Shown: positions 7,261 through 13,434 of the stretch, piece by piece
How positions within the stretch are numbered: the first letter of the stretch is position 1
Layout: each line of letters starts with the position of its first letter
Virus record (IMG/VR): IMGVR_UViG_3300025276_000081
Location: 1 to 36,842 of that record
Source: a virus
Strand: one strand, 5' to 3'
DNA length: 36,842 nt
Position numbers and translations under genes: made by a program
Notes under the pieces: model-generated
What the model saw: the letters and a program-made list of their open reading frames with translations, nothing else
Told to the model about the DNA's origin: nothing
Database searches by the model: none

Positions 7261-7282
7261 AATATTTTGTTTTTGTTTGTTT

Positions 7283-7332
7283 GTATATTCAAAAGTAGTT
7301 TATTAGAATGAGACTACCTAATTTATTTTGAT
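7283..7332 (-). promoter_or_regulatory. Class A start-associated operator/promoter, copy A2
   Basis: Identical over its core to A1 and A3, with -7 box TACTTTTG (7290-7297 on +), both inverted repeats, and the A-rich leader ACAAACAAACAAAAAC leading to AATATTATG at 7260. It lies just downstream of the terminator of the 76-aa unit, so terminator, promoter and leader form one ~110-bp intergenic block. Confidence 0.75.
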
Positions 7333-7346
7333 TTATTTTAAAATAA

Positions 7347-7370
7347 TTTAAAAGGGCTTTTTACAGCCCC
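7347..7370 (-). terminator. Intrinsic terminator of the 76-aa unit
   Basis: Minus strand GGGCT, loop GTAAAA, AGCCC, then TTTT, 15 bp past the stop at 7385. A one-gene unit between A3 and this terminator. Confidence 0.75.
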
Positions 7371-7384
7371 TTGTTTTATAAGTA

Positions 7385-7615
7385 TTATATTTTACAATCT
7401 AAGTGGTAAGCGGATGCTCCGTCAGGATATTCGCCTAACCAAATTAATTCTTTTTTTTCTAAAGAACCTATTACGCCTTTAAGTTGGTTTTTAGTTCCTT
7501 TAAATGAGTTTGCAATTTCCTTAAAGCATTCTGTTGGAGTTTCTTCGTAATCGTCACCCCATGATATAATAGTTAATACTTCCTTTTCTAATTGTGTTAA
7601 ATTTAAGTTTGTCAT
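7385..7615 (-). CDS. Probable small winged-helix protein
   Basis: 76 aa, transcribed alone between class A promoter A3 and a terminator. The pattern LEKEVLTII, then FKEIANSFKGTKNQLKGVIG, then LEKKELIWLGEYPDGASAYHL resembles a short winged-helix domain: three helices followed by a two-strand wing. I cannot name a family. It is a second candidate, with the 93-aa protein, for a regulator acting on the class A modules. The start follows the shared leader ending in ACAAATATTATG. Confidence 0.6.
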   Translation of the reverse strand: MTNLNLTQLEKEVLTIISWGDDYEETPTECFKEIANSFKGTKNQLKGVIGSLEKKELIWLGEYPDGASAYHLDCKI

Positions 7616-7636
7616 AATATTTGTTTTTGTTTGTTT

Positions 7637-7686
7637 GTATATTCAAAAGTAGTTTATTAGAATGAGACTACCTAATTTATTTTGAT
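7637..7686 (-). promoter_or_regulatory. Class A start-associated operator/promoter, copy A3
   Basis: -7 box TACTTTTG (7644-7651 on +) about 29 bp before the ATG at 7615, with both inverted repeats present and unchanged from A1. It follows the terminator of the 103-aa unit directly. Confidence 0.75.
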
Positions 7687-7702
7687 TTATTTTTAAATTA
7701 AT

Positions 7703-7724
7703 TTAAAAGGGGCTTTTAAACCCC
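7703..7724 (-). terminator. Intrinsic terminator of the 103-aa unit
   Basis: Minus strand GGGGTTTAAAAGCCCC followed by TTTT, 8 bp past the stop. The same sequence recurs at 36249..36270, also immediately upstream of a class A module. Confidence 0.8.
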
Positions 7725-7731
7725 TGTTTTT

Positions 7732-8043
7732 TTAGTCTGTGATTAACCATAAATCCCTACCTCTTTTAAGGTAGTTACCTTCTATAGTGAAAGAAGTTCT
7801 ATAGCCTTTAATGTAAACAATATTACCTTCTTGTTTTTTAACAATTAATTGGAAAAAGTGTCCTTTCATTTTACCTGCTTCCCCCTTAAGTTGAATATAA
7901 TTACCATCACTTAATTGTCTAACTTCAGTGCTCTCAATTTCTCTAGCTTTTAACATTTTTTTTCTGTTGTTTATAGCTTGTTTACATAGTTCTAAGAATT
8001 GATCTTCCGTTATTTTGTTTGTGTTTGTGTTTGAATTTGTCAT
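7732..8043 (-). CDS. Hypothetical early protein, single-gene unit
   Basis: 103 aa from the ATG at 8043, which I prefer to an in-frame ATG at 8055 because only 8043 is preceded by the shared leader end ACAAATATT and lies about 30 bp from the -7 box, as at other class A starts. The N-terminus is rich in Asn and Thr (MTNSNTNTNK). A basic helical part follows (NNRKKMLKAREIE), then strand-like segments (NYIQLKG, HFFQLIVKKQ, NIVYIKGYRTSF). It is possibly a small nucleic-acid-binding fold, but no family is recognised. It is flanked by A4 and its own terminator. Confidence 0.7.
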   Translation of the reverse strand: MTNSNTNTNKITEDQFLELCKQAINNRKKMLKAREIESTEVRQLSDGNYIQLKGEAGKMKGHFFQLIVKKQEGNIVYIKGYRTSFTIEGNYLKRGRDLWLITD

Positions 8044-8066
8044 AATATTTGTCATTTTGTTAATTG

Positions 8067-8116
8067 GTATATGTAAAAGTAGTTTATTAGAATTAGACTA
8101 CCTAATTTATTTTGAT
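8067..8116 (-). promoter_or_regulatory. Class A start-associated operator/promoter, copy A4
   Basis: Both inverted repeats are kept, with one base change in the spacer (AGAATTAGAC for AGAATGAGAC). The -7 box is TACTTTTA (8074-8081 on +). The leader differs from A1-A3: CAATTAACAAAATGAC in place of ACAAACAAAC. Copies A4, A5 and A6 share this leader type and so form a sub-family. Confidence 0.7.
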
Positions 8117-8150
8117 CTTTTTTTAATTATTTATTTGTTTTTGTTAATTG

Positions 8151-8190
8151 GTATATGTAAAAGTAGTTTATTAGAATGAGACCGCCAAAT
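8151..8190 (-). promoter_or_regulatory. Orphan class A module, copy A5
   Basis: A tandem copy 35 bp upstream of A4. The right arms are changed (ACCGCC for ACTACC), so both dyads are weakened, while the TACTTTTA box and leader remain. No gene lies between A5 and A4, so this looks like the promoter of a lost small gene or a second start site for the 103-aa unit. It lies in the ~216-bp gene-free stretch 8044-8259, together with A4 and a terminator. Confidence 0.6.
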
Positions 8191-8198
8191 AAAAATGC

Positions 8199-8228
8199 AA
8201 AAAAAAAGCAATTAATTTAATAATTGCT
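8199..8228 (-). terminator. Intrinsic terminator of the 8805-8260 unit
   Basis: Perfect minus-strand stem AGCAATTA with TAATTGCT around TTAAAT, followed by eight to nine T, about 32 bp past the stop at 8260. Same loop as the terminators at 5039 and 23368. Confidence 0.85.
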
Positions 8229-8259
8229 CTTAACCTACTGACTATCACTTAGAAAACTT

Positions 8260-8493
8260 TTAAAAATTTGTATTATCTATCAAATATTTTAATTCTTGTT
8301 TTGTTAAATCCCAATTTTCTATCATTTCGCTAAAATCCTCTTCAATATAATTCCAATAATTAAAAGTACCTAATCCTCCGCACTCTTCGCATTCTACTTC
8401 TTTGGTGCAACCTCCGCAGCATTCGCTACTTTGGTTATTACAATTCATTACCTCAATTTTTCCTACTCCATTACATTCTTTACATTCTCTCAT
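8260..8493 (-). CDS. DnaJ-type zinc-finger protein
   Basis: 77 aa. Two CxxCxGxG motifs typical of the DnaJ cysteine-rich domain are visible, CKECNGVG at 4-11 and CEECGGLG at 35-42, with extra cysteines C18, C25, C26 and C29 between them. This should make one zinc-binding hairpin pair without a J domain. The C-terminal half is acidic and helical (EEDFSEMIENWDLTKQELKY). Small phage proteins with isolated DnaJ-type zinc fingers are common, and their roles (protein folding or binding host factors) are mostly unknown. Last gene of a three-gene unit behind A6. Confidence 0.75.
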   Translation of the reverse strand: MRECKECNGVGKIEVMNCNNQSSECCGGCTKEVECEECGGLGTFNYWNYIEEDFSEMIENWDLTKQELKYLIDNTNF

Positions 8494-8495
8494 GA

Positions 8496-8687
8496 TTAAT
8501 TATTTTGATTGTTTTCGTACATCTTTAAATCTTTAATAAGGCCCTCTGCGACTGCTTTATAAAAACCTAATAACCTAGCATCTTTAAATATCTGCTCTTC
8601 GTTACGGGCTTCTATTTCCATCCCTATGTCTTTAATTCTTGCTTCGTAGTATTCACTACCTAGTGTACCGATCTTAAAATTTATCAT
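8496..8687 (-). CDS. Hypothetical early protein
   Basis: 63 aa, not recognised. The N-terminal third is strand-like (MINFKIGTL) and the rest helical (EQIFKDARLLGFYKAVAEGL, KDLKMYENN). It has 2-bp and 4-bp gaps to its neighbours, so it is part of the 8805-8260 unit. Leader of the AAATAAAG type. Confidence 0.65.
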   Translation of the reverse strand: MINFKIGTLGSEYYEARIKDIGMEIEARNEEQIFKDARLLGFYKAVAEGLIKDLKMYENNQNN

Positions 8688-8691
8688 ATCT

Positions 8692-8805
8692 TTATTTATT
8701 TATTATTAAATTTATAACCTCATTCTGTTCTACTGGTCCTAACTTATCAAAGTCTTTTCCGAACTCTTCATTAGCCACTATATTAAACTCATCTAATTCT
8801 CTCAT
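8692..8805 (-). CDS. Short acidic early protein (37 aa)
   Basis: A 37-codon frame starting MRELDEFNIVANEEFGKDF and ending INLIINK. It is the first frame after class A module A6, with its ATG about 29 bp from the -7 box and directly behind AACAAAAAAACATG, the spacing seen at other class A starts. It ends 4 bp before the 63-aa gene. It is acidic, with no motif I know. Promoter position and tight packing are the main reasons to call it a gene. Confidence 0.6.
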   Translation of the reverse strand: MRELDEFNIVANEEFGKDFDKLGPVEQNEVINLIINK

Positions 8806-8826
8806 GTTTTTTTGTTTTTGTTAATT

Positions 8827-8870
8827 GATATATGTAAAAGTAATCTATTGAAATTAGACCACAAAACTTA
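8827..8870 (-). promoter_or_regulatory. Diverged class A module, copy A6
   Basis: The most diverged copy. The TACTTTTA box is kept (8834-8841 on +), but the dyad arms are altered (GTAAT for GTAGT, ACCAC for ACTAC). It lies between the last methyltransferase stop (8902) and the 37-aa gene. No terminator is visible between, so the methyltransferase transcript may run through. Confidence 0.55.
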
Positions 8871-8880
8871 TTTAAACTTA

Positions 8881-8925
8881 TTTTTATAATTTATAATCAT
8901 TCTAAATAAGCTTACAGTTTTCTAT
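8881..8925. repeat. 45-bp direct repeat, copy 1 (3' end of methyltransferase 1)
   Basis: Matches 11137..11181 with one mismatch. Here it covers the last codons of methyltransferase 1 and the sequence beyond its stop; the other copy covers the last codons of the 112-aa gene. As a result both proteins end in KLI (ENCKLI and ENSKLI). The repeats bracket the three-methyltransferase block, which points to duplication by recombination. Confidence 0.85.
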
Positions 8926-9642
8926 TCTTTCTTTAGCTATGTTAAAATAATTTTCGTCCATTTCAATACCTATAAAGTTTCTGTTTAAATTCTTTGCAGC
9001 AACTCCTGTAGAACCTGAACCCATAGTGAAATCTAATACAGCTTCATTTTCGTTCGTGTAGGTTTTAATTAGATACTCCATTAAAGCTACAGGCTTTTGT
9101 GTTGGGTGTTTCACTTTGTCGGCAGAACTATTGTGTACGCATTTAATTCCCTCTATGACTCTACTTGGATATACTAAATCTGTTTGATTGTCTTTAAAGG
9201 TTTTACTATAATCACCATAGTTATCTGTAGATGTTGAATGCTTTTTATTGCCTGCCTTTATAGTTGTTCTTGATTCCATAATAGGATTGTATGTTGGCGG
9301 TTTTTTATAAAAGACACTTACTATCTCGTTATTCAATAAAGGCATCTTCTTTGCATTTAAGAATCCTGTCTTTAAATTCTTTTTCCAAATCCAATCATAT
9401 TTGTAATTCTTAATATTACTAATTCTTAACGCACTACTAAAAGGTTCACTACCAAACAAAACTATTGCCCCGTTAGGCTTAATAATCCTGTTCAACTGTT
9501 CCCACATAAGCTCAAAATCAATTACACTATCCCACTTGCACGCTGTTGTACCATAAGGCGGGTCCGTTATTATAGCATCAATGCTATTATCTTCAATCGT
9601 TTTCATTACTTCAAGGCAATCGCCTAATCTTAAATCAATCAT
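8902..9642 (-). CDS. DNA methyltransferase 1 (beta-class, N6-adenine or N4-cytosine)
   Basis: 246 aa of the N6_N4_Mtase family, transferring a methyl group from S-adenosylmethionine to an exocyclic amino group of a DNA base. The catalytic motif IV is TDPPY at 26-30; the SAM-binding motif I FTMGSGSTG is at 205-213, after HPTQKP at 179-184. The order IV, target-recognition region, I makes it beta class, and DPPY favours N6-adenine. The middle (about 99-178) differs strongly from the two paralogues, so the target site probably differs too. Its last codons belong to a 45-bp repeat shared with the 112-aa gene. No partner restriction enzyme is present, so the likely role is shielding phage DNA or marking it. 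Confidence 0.93.
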   Translation of the reverse strand: MIDLRLGDCLEVMKTIEDNSIDAIITDPPYGTTACKWDSVIDFELMWEQLNRIIKPNGAIVLFGSEPFSSALRISNIKNYKYDWIWKKNLKTGFLNAKKMPLLNNEIVSVFYKKPPTYNPIMESRTTIKAGNKKHSTSTDNYGDYSKTFKDNQTDLVYPSRVIEGIKCVHNSSADKVKHPTQKPVALMEYLIKTYTNENEAVLDFTMGSGSTGVAAKNLNRNFIGIEMDENYFNIAKERIENCKLI

Positions 9643-9656
9643 TTATTCTGTTTTTT
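9566..9656. repeat. 91-bp direct repeat, copy 1 (5' end of methyltransferase 1)
   Basis: Identical by eye to 11050..11140. It covers the first ~25 codons and the leader of methyltransferases 1 and 3. Identity includes third codon positions and the leader, so the copies arose, or were converted, recently. Methyltransferase 2 does not share it. Confidence 0.85.
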
Positions 9657-10369
9657 GCTATGTTAAAATAATTTTCATCCATCTCTATACCTATAAATTT
9701 TCTGTTTGTATTCTTACAAGCTACGCCAGTCGTTCCACTTCCCATTGTGAAGTCTAAAACTGTTTCATTTTCATTGGTATAGGTCTTGATTAGATATTCC
9801 ATTAATAATAACGGTTTTTGTGTTGGGTGTAGACCTTTATCTCTCTTGAATGTTAAGATAGTTTTAGGATAGTTTGTGTGAGTTGAAATAAACTCTTTTT
9901 TATGAGAAGGTCTACTTGCAAAAGAAACATTACTTGTTACAGTCTTTGTTCTCTTTTTATTAATCTCAACTAATCCTTGTGGATAGTAGTCCATTCTGTT
10001 TTTAGATTGACCTTTGTGAACTGTTGTTCCATTGCTGAAAATTATAATATTTTCATGTTGTTTCATAGGCTTATTTTTAGCATGAACAAAATTAGTAGCA
10101 CTTGCTTTATTCCAAATCCAATCGTACTTATAGTTTTTAATATTACTCATTCGTAAAGCAGAACTAAACGGCTCACTTCCAAATAAGACTATTGCTCCAT
10201 TAGGCTTTATTATTCTATTAAGCTGCCCCCACATAGGCTCAAAAGGTATTACTGAATCCCACTTACAAGCTGTAGTTCCGTATGGAGGGTCTCTTATAAT
10301 AGCGTCTATGCTACCTGTAGGTATAAGTTTCATTTGTTCTATACATTCTCCTTTAATTAAGTTTATCAT
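9635..10369 (-). CDS. DNA methyltransferase 2 (beta-class paralogue)
   Basis: 244 aa, the middle gene of three. DPPY is intact at 27-30 but preceded by R26 instead of T. Motif I reads FTMGSGTTG, and HPTQKP is present. The N-terminal ~98 residues and C-terminal ~65 are closely alike in all three genes; the centre (about 99-175, with MKQHENIIIFSN and a basic stretch INKKRTKTVTSN) is unrelated to the other two and should set a different target. The stop region overlaps the start of methyltransferase 1 by 8 bp. The N-terminus (MINLIKGECIEQMK) is more diverged than that of 1 and 3, so this is the older duplicate. Confidence 0.92.
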   Translation of the reverse strand: MINLIKGECIEQMKLIPTGSIDAIIRDPPYGTTACKWDSVIPFEPMWGQLNRIIKPNGAIVLFGSEPFSSALRMSNIKNYKYDWIWNKASATNFVHAKNKPMKQHENIIIFSNGTTVHKGQSKNRMDYYPQGLVEINKKRTKTVTSNVSFASRPSHKKEFISTHTNYPKTILTFKRDKGLHPTQKPLLLMEYLIKTYTNENETVLDFTMGSGTTGVACKNTNRKFIGIEMDENYFNIAKNRIND

Positions 10370-10382
10370 TTTTTATTTATTT

Positions 10383-11126
10383 TTAAAATAGTTTTTTTGG
10401 TATGTTATTAATTCTATCGGTCGCTATGTTAAAATAATTTTCGTCCATTTCAATACCTATAAAGTTTCTGTTACATTGCTTTGCAGCTACTCCAGTTGAT
10501 CCACTACCCATTGTAAAATCAAGTACCGTTTCACCCTCGTTGGTATATGTTTTAATTAGGTATTCCATTAATTCAACAGGTTTTTGTGTTGGGTGGTTGT
10601 AGTTTGTTTGTTTGTCGCTTTTAAAGACTATGTTCGTTCGTGGATACCTGTCCGTATTACCCCCAAAAGGCAATTCTTTTGTGGCTTTACCATACACTTG
10701 TGTTTTATTTTGTACTGCAAGTCTTCTAACTCCGCTATTCATAGGTTCGTGTCCTTGTGTTTTTTGAGGATTATAAACGCATTGTTTTTTATAAAATACA
10801 GATATCAATTCATTACTTCTTAATGGTTGTTTGTTAGCGTTTAAGTGTCCTGTTGCCTGTGTTTTTTCCCATACCCAATCATACTTGTAGTTCTTAATTT
10901 TACTCATTCTTAAAGCACTACTAAAAGGTTCACTACCAAACAAAACTATTGCACCATTCGGTTTTATAATTCTATTTAATTGTTCCCACATTAACTTAAA
11001 ATCAATCACACTATCCCACTTACATTTTGTTGTACCATAAGGTGGGTCTGTTATTATAGCATCAATGCTATTATCTTCAATCGTTTTCATTACTTCAAGG
11101 CAATCGCCTAATCTTAAATCAATCAT
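10383..11126 (-). CDS. DNA methyltransferase 3 (beta-class paralogue)
   Basis: 247 aa, first of the three in transcription order. It has TDPPY at 26-30, HPTQKP and the motif I segment FTMGSGSTG. The first 25 codons and leader are identical in DNA to those of methyltransferase 1, while the central target-recognition region (about 100-175: ELISVFYKKQ shared with 1, then a different stretch with GVRRLAVQNKTQVYGK) has diverged. It follows the 112-aa gene by 31 bp. All motifs needed for activity seem intact, so each of the three could be active on its own site. Confidence 0.92.
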   Translation of the reverse strand: MIDLRLGDCLEVMKTIEDNSIDAIITDPPYGTTKCKWDSVIDFKLMWEQLNRIIKPNGAIVLFGSEPFSSALRMSKIKNYKYDWVWEKTQATGHLNANKQPLRSNELISVFYKKQCVYNPQKTQGHEPMNSGVRRLAVQNKTQVYGKATKELPFGGNTDRYPRTNIVFKSDKQTNYNHPTQKPVELMEYLIKTYTNEGETVLDFTMGSGSTGVAAKQCNRNFIGIEMDENYFNIATDRINNIPKKLF

Positions 11127-11140
11127 TTATTCTGTTTTTT
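11050..11140. repeat. 91-bp direct repeat, copy 2 (5' end of methyltransferase 3)
   Basis: Partner of 9566..9656. Its upstream edge runs into the 45-bp repeat that starts at 11137, so the two repeat systems abut here, as expected at a duplication junction. Confidence 0.85.
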
Positions 11141-11181
11141 TATAATTTATAATCATTCTAAATAAGCTTAGAGTTTTCTAT
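11137..11181. repeat. 45-bp direct repeat, copy 2 (3' end of the 112-aa gene)
   Basis: Partner of 8881..8925, with a single G/C difference. It includes the stop and last codons of the diphosphohydrolase-like gene. Confidence 0.85.
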
Positions 11182-11496
11182 CTCTATTTGTAGATTAGCT
11201 AACGCCCTCCATGCTATCTTAGCTGAATGCCTAAGCCCATCAGTATCAAAAGTTCCTGCATCCATTGAATGTCTAATAAGGCAGTCTAAATGGTCATTAC
11301 TCTTATTTTTATCCCAATGTAAGGGTTTGTCTTTATGGTGCTGTATATTACCTTGTAAACTACATCTAGCAACCTCCTTAATTGCATCAGGGAAGTATTT
11401 TAATACCCCTGAATATATCGGAGTATTTTTTCGCTCTTTTGCTTTATCCTCATCCATTTTATCTATCATTTTGTCCTTCCAATCCTTATCTATCAT
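11158..11496 (-). CDS. dATP/dGTP diphosphohydrolase-like protein (dGTP_diPhyd_N/MazZ type)
   Basis: 112 aa. From residue 28 on, the pattern Y-S-G-V-L-K-Y-F-P-D-A-I-K-E-V-A, a tract with H and W (HHKDKPLHWDK), DHLDCLIRH, and the late D-G-LRHSAKIAWRALANLQ fits the small phage family annotated as dATP/dGTP diphosphohydrolase N-terminal domain, an all-helical MazG-like fold that hydrolyses nucleotides. The family includes MazZ of 2-aminoadenine phages, but no purZ or datZ is present here, so a base-substituted genome is not supported. Lysine-rich N-terminus. It stands just before the methyltransferases, suggesting a DNA-modification or nucleotide-pool role. Confidence 0.7.
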   Translation of the reverse strand: MIDKDWKDKMIDKMDEDKAKERKNTPIYSGVLKYFPDAIKEVARCSLQGNIQHHKDKPLHWDKNKSNDHLDCLIRHSMDAGTFDTDGLRHSAKIAWRALANLQIEIENSKLI

Positions 11497-11507
11497 TTTC
11501 TTATATT

Positions 11508-11714
11508 TTAATTTGTTGGGTTAATTAATCTCTCTAAGCCTTGAAATAAGTTCTCAGCGTTTTCGTTCCAAAAATAGAAACAATCTTTATTATCTTTATT
11601 GCAAGGTACATTTTCAAAATACATTTCTTCTTTAAATCTACTTTTTTTTGTGTACCTAAGGCAGTGAAATCTCAATAGACAATCACCACCATCACATTTA
11701 ATTAGATCCTCCAT
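11508..11714 (-). CDS. Cys-rich hypothetical protein
   Basis: 68 aa with five cysteines in zinc-like spacing (C7, C12, C18, C38, C45) and several aromatic residues. No family recognised, though short Cys-rich proteins of this kind are frequent in phages of Bacteroidota. Its start overlaps the end of the metallophosphoesterase gene by one base, so translation is probably coupled. 11 bp to the next gene. Confidence 0.65.
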   Translation of the reverse strand: MEDLIKCDGGDCLLRFHCLRYTKKSRFKEEMYFENVPCNKDNKDCFYFWNENAENLFQGLERLINPTN

Positions 11715-12964
11715 TATACAGAGCCATTAAAGAACTGAGGTCTGCCTTTTCCGTTATTCCATACGCTAAAATAACCAGCGTTAGTTGTATATCCTAAAGT
11801 AGCAGAGTAATAATTTCCGGTAAAGAAAGAAGGTAAGTAAAAACGTCTATGAAGTATACTATCGTCTTTGACTATTTCAAAAGTTTCTCTTTGCTTAACG
11901 CTTAGTTTTTCAATAACTGAATGCAAATGTCCTTCGTTGATTAAATTATATTCGCCTTGCATACCATAATCTAAAATTATTTTTTCTGTGCTCTTCTTAC
12001 TAATCCCTTTGTCTCCATGCAAATTAATATGATTAATCCCATCAACAAAATGAGTAATTACATACGGATGAAATTCTACATCATATCCCATCAACTCTAA
12101 ACAGTAAGCAATTAACTCAGCAGCTCCTCCTTTTACATCTTCTTTATTGTCTTTAGAAAGTCTATCATGATTACCGGCTACAATTTTAATGCATCCTAAA
12201 TTATCCACCTTTTGAAAAGCTGTATGAAGCATTTTAGAGCACATTTTAATAGCATTAGATCCTATCATTTCAGTGTCCATGCTCATCCATGAATTAATAT
12301 GATTTAACCCACTGAAAGACTCGATTAAATCGCCATTAATATGTATATGAGTTTTCTTAAATCCAAAACCATTAATTACGTTAATTGAGTCCAATAATCC
12401 ATCAAGTAAAATATCGGGGCTAAAATCGTCAACATTCATTAGGTTCTTAATATAAGCCCCAAAATGTAAATCGGACCACTTCAATACATTTTCTTTATCA
12501 AAGGTATAAGAACTCTCCTTATAAGTATAAACTCTTTTAGTCTCATTTAAAAGAACTTCTTTTATACCCTCTAAATCATTTGCCCCTTCTATTACTTGTT
12601 CCTTAAAAGCAATATTATAGTAAGGTGTTCCAGTGTGCGAGACCAATTTATAAGAAGATATAGAGTTTCTAGGTAAATTATAATGCTCACAATATTTTTC
12701 AATATCCATCATATACCCCTCTTCATTCCAAGCCGACAAAACAAACTCTTTCTTTTTTTTGTATTCGTTAGTTTTGGTTTTGGTGGTCGTACTTATATCA
12801 AATGATTCTTTAGATTTTCTAGCGTGTCTAATTTTCTTAGAAACGGTATTTAATATTCTTTCAGAATTAAACTCTTTCAAAAATAACCGAGCTAGTTCTG
12901 TATTGTTTTCATATTCGTCAATATTACTATTGATAAAATTTAATTCTTTTTTAGTGTATTTCAT
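11714..12964 (-). CDS. Calcineurin-like metallophosphoesterase with N-terminal DNA-binding-like part
   Basis: 416 aa. The five metallophosphoesterase motifs are in order: SDLHFGA (D165, H167), INGDLIES (G211-D212), AGNHDRLS (G264-N265-H266-D267), NLHGDKG (H316-D318) and GHLHS (G345-H346-H348). These bind two metal ions and hydrolyse phosphodiesters, as in SbcD/Mre11-like nucleases. Residues 1-110 are basic and helical, with a TKKELNFINSNI start and a stretch (ISTTTKTKTNEYKKKKEF) like a linker after a helix-turn-helix. This suggests targeting to DNA. Phage homologues are often called DNA repair exonuclease. First gene of the 12964-8902 unit, behind a TACATTTG box. Confidence 0.88.
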   Translation of the reverse strand: MKYTKKELNFINSNIDEYENNTELARLFLKEFNSERILNTVSKKIRHARKSKESFDISTTTKTKTNEYKKKKEFVLSAWNEEGYMMDIEKYCEHYNLPRNSISSYKLVSHTGTPYYNIAFKEQVIEGANDLEGIKEVLLNETKRVYTYKESSYTFDKENVLKWSDLHFGAYIKNLMNVDDFSPDILLDGLLDSINVINGFGFKKTHIHINGDLIESFSGLNHINSWMSMDTEMIGSNAIKMCSKMLHTAFQKVDNLGCIKIVAGNHDRLSKDNKEDVKGGAAELIAYCLELMGYDVEFHPYVITHFVDGINHINLHGDKGISKKSTEKIILDYGMQGEYNLINEGHLHSVIEKLSVKQRETFEIVKDDSILHRRFYLPSFFTGNYYSATLGYTTNAGYFSVWNNGKGRPQFFNGSV

Positions 12965-12986
12965 GTTTATTATGTTTTTATTTTTT

Positions 12987-12994
12987 CAAATGTA
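12987..12994 (-). promoter_or_regulatory. Candidate -7 box before the metallophosphoesterase unit
   Basis: Exact TACATTTG on the minus strand (+ strand CAAATGTA), 22 bp before the ATG, followed by an A-rich leader (AAAAAATAAAAACATAATA). T-rich DNA precedes it without a clear TTG at -33. It separates the lysis genes from the modification genes. Confidence 0.5.
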
Positions 12995-13027
12995 AACAAA
13001 AAAAACTAATAAAAAAAAAGGAATTAA

Positions 13028-13432
13028 CTATTTTATTTTTTTAAATATGTAAAAGCCTATAAATAAAGTAATTAAAAGAAAAATAAAGTTTTTATATTCT
13101 AAAGGTTCTTTATAATACCTAATTGGGATCTTTCTTATTATTATTTTTTCTAAATATATAGTATCACATGATCCATTAATATATATGCTATCACGTATTT
13201 TAAGAACTTCTATAGTTAGATTGTCTTTTTTTATTACCACACCATCTTCTAGCGCTTTATATTGGACCACCGTATCCAATTCTATTGCGGTAGTAAATAA
13301 CCTTACTGTATCAATTAATTTAACACTATCTACAGTATGAACATAAGGAAACCTCTTAACTATTCTAGCATGCCTTTTTATAGGGCTACAACTAAACAGT
13401 ATTATAGTGGTAATAAATAATATATATTTCAT
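13028..13432 (-). CDS. u-spanin-like lipoprotein (lysis)
   Basis: 134 aa. The N-terminus has a lipoprotein signal with lipobox L12-F-S-C15. The C-terminus has one transmembrane helix at about 116-131 (IFLLITLFIGFYIF) followed by KKIK. A lipid anchor at one end and a membrane helix at the other is the topology of unimolecular spanins (T1 gp11 type), which fuse inner and outer membranes in the last step of lysis. The ~100 residues between are rich in strand-forming residues. It follows the amidase and a small membrane/coiled-coil protein, completing a lysis cassette. Topology is read from sequence; spanin function is inferred. Confidence 0.72.
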   Translation of the reverse strand: MKYILFITTIILFSCSPIKRHARIVKRFPYVHTVDSVKLIDTVRLFTTAIELDTVVQYKALEDGVVIKKDNLTIEVLKIRDSIYINGSCDTIYLEKIIIRKIPIRYYKEPLEYKNFIFLLITLFIGFYIFKKIK

Positions 13433-13434
13433 TA

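Noticed and set aside
8044-8055. Start at 8055 for the 103-aa gene
   Set aside because: Only the ATG at 8043 follows the shared leader end and keeps the ~30-bp distance from the -7 box.
11158-11496. 2-aminoadenine (Z) genome, suggested by the MazZ-like protein
   Set aside because: No purZ or datZ, and the polymerase genes expected with them are absent.
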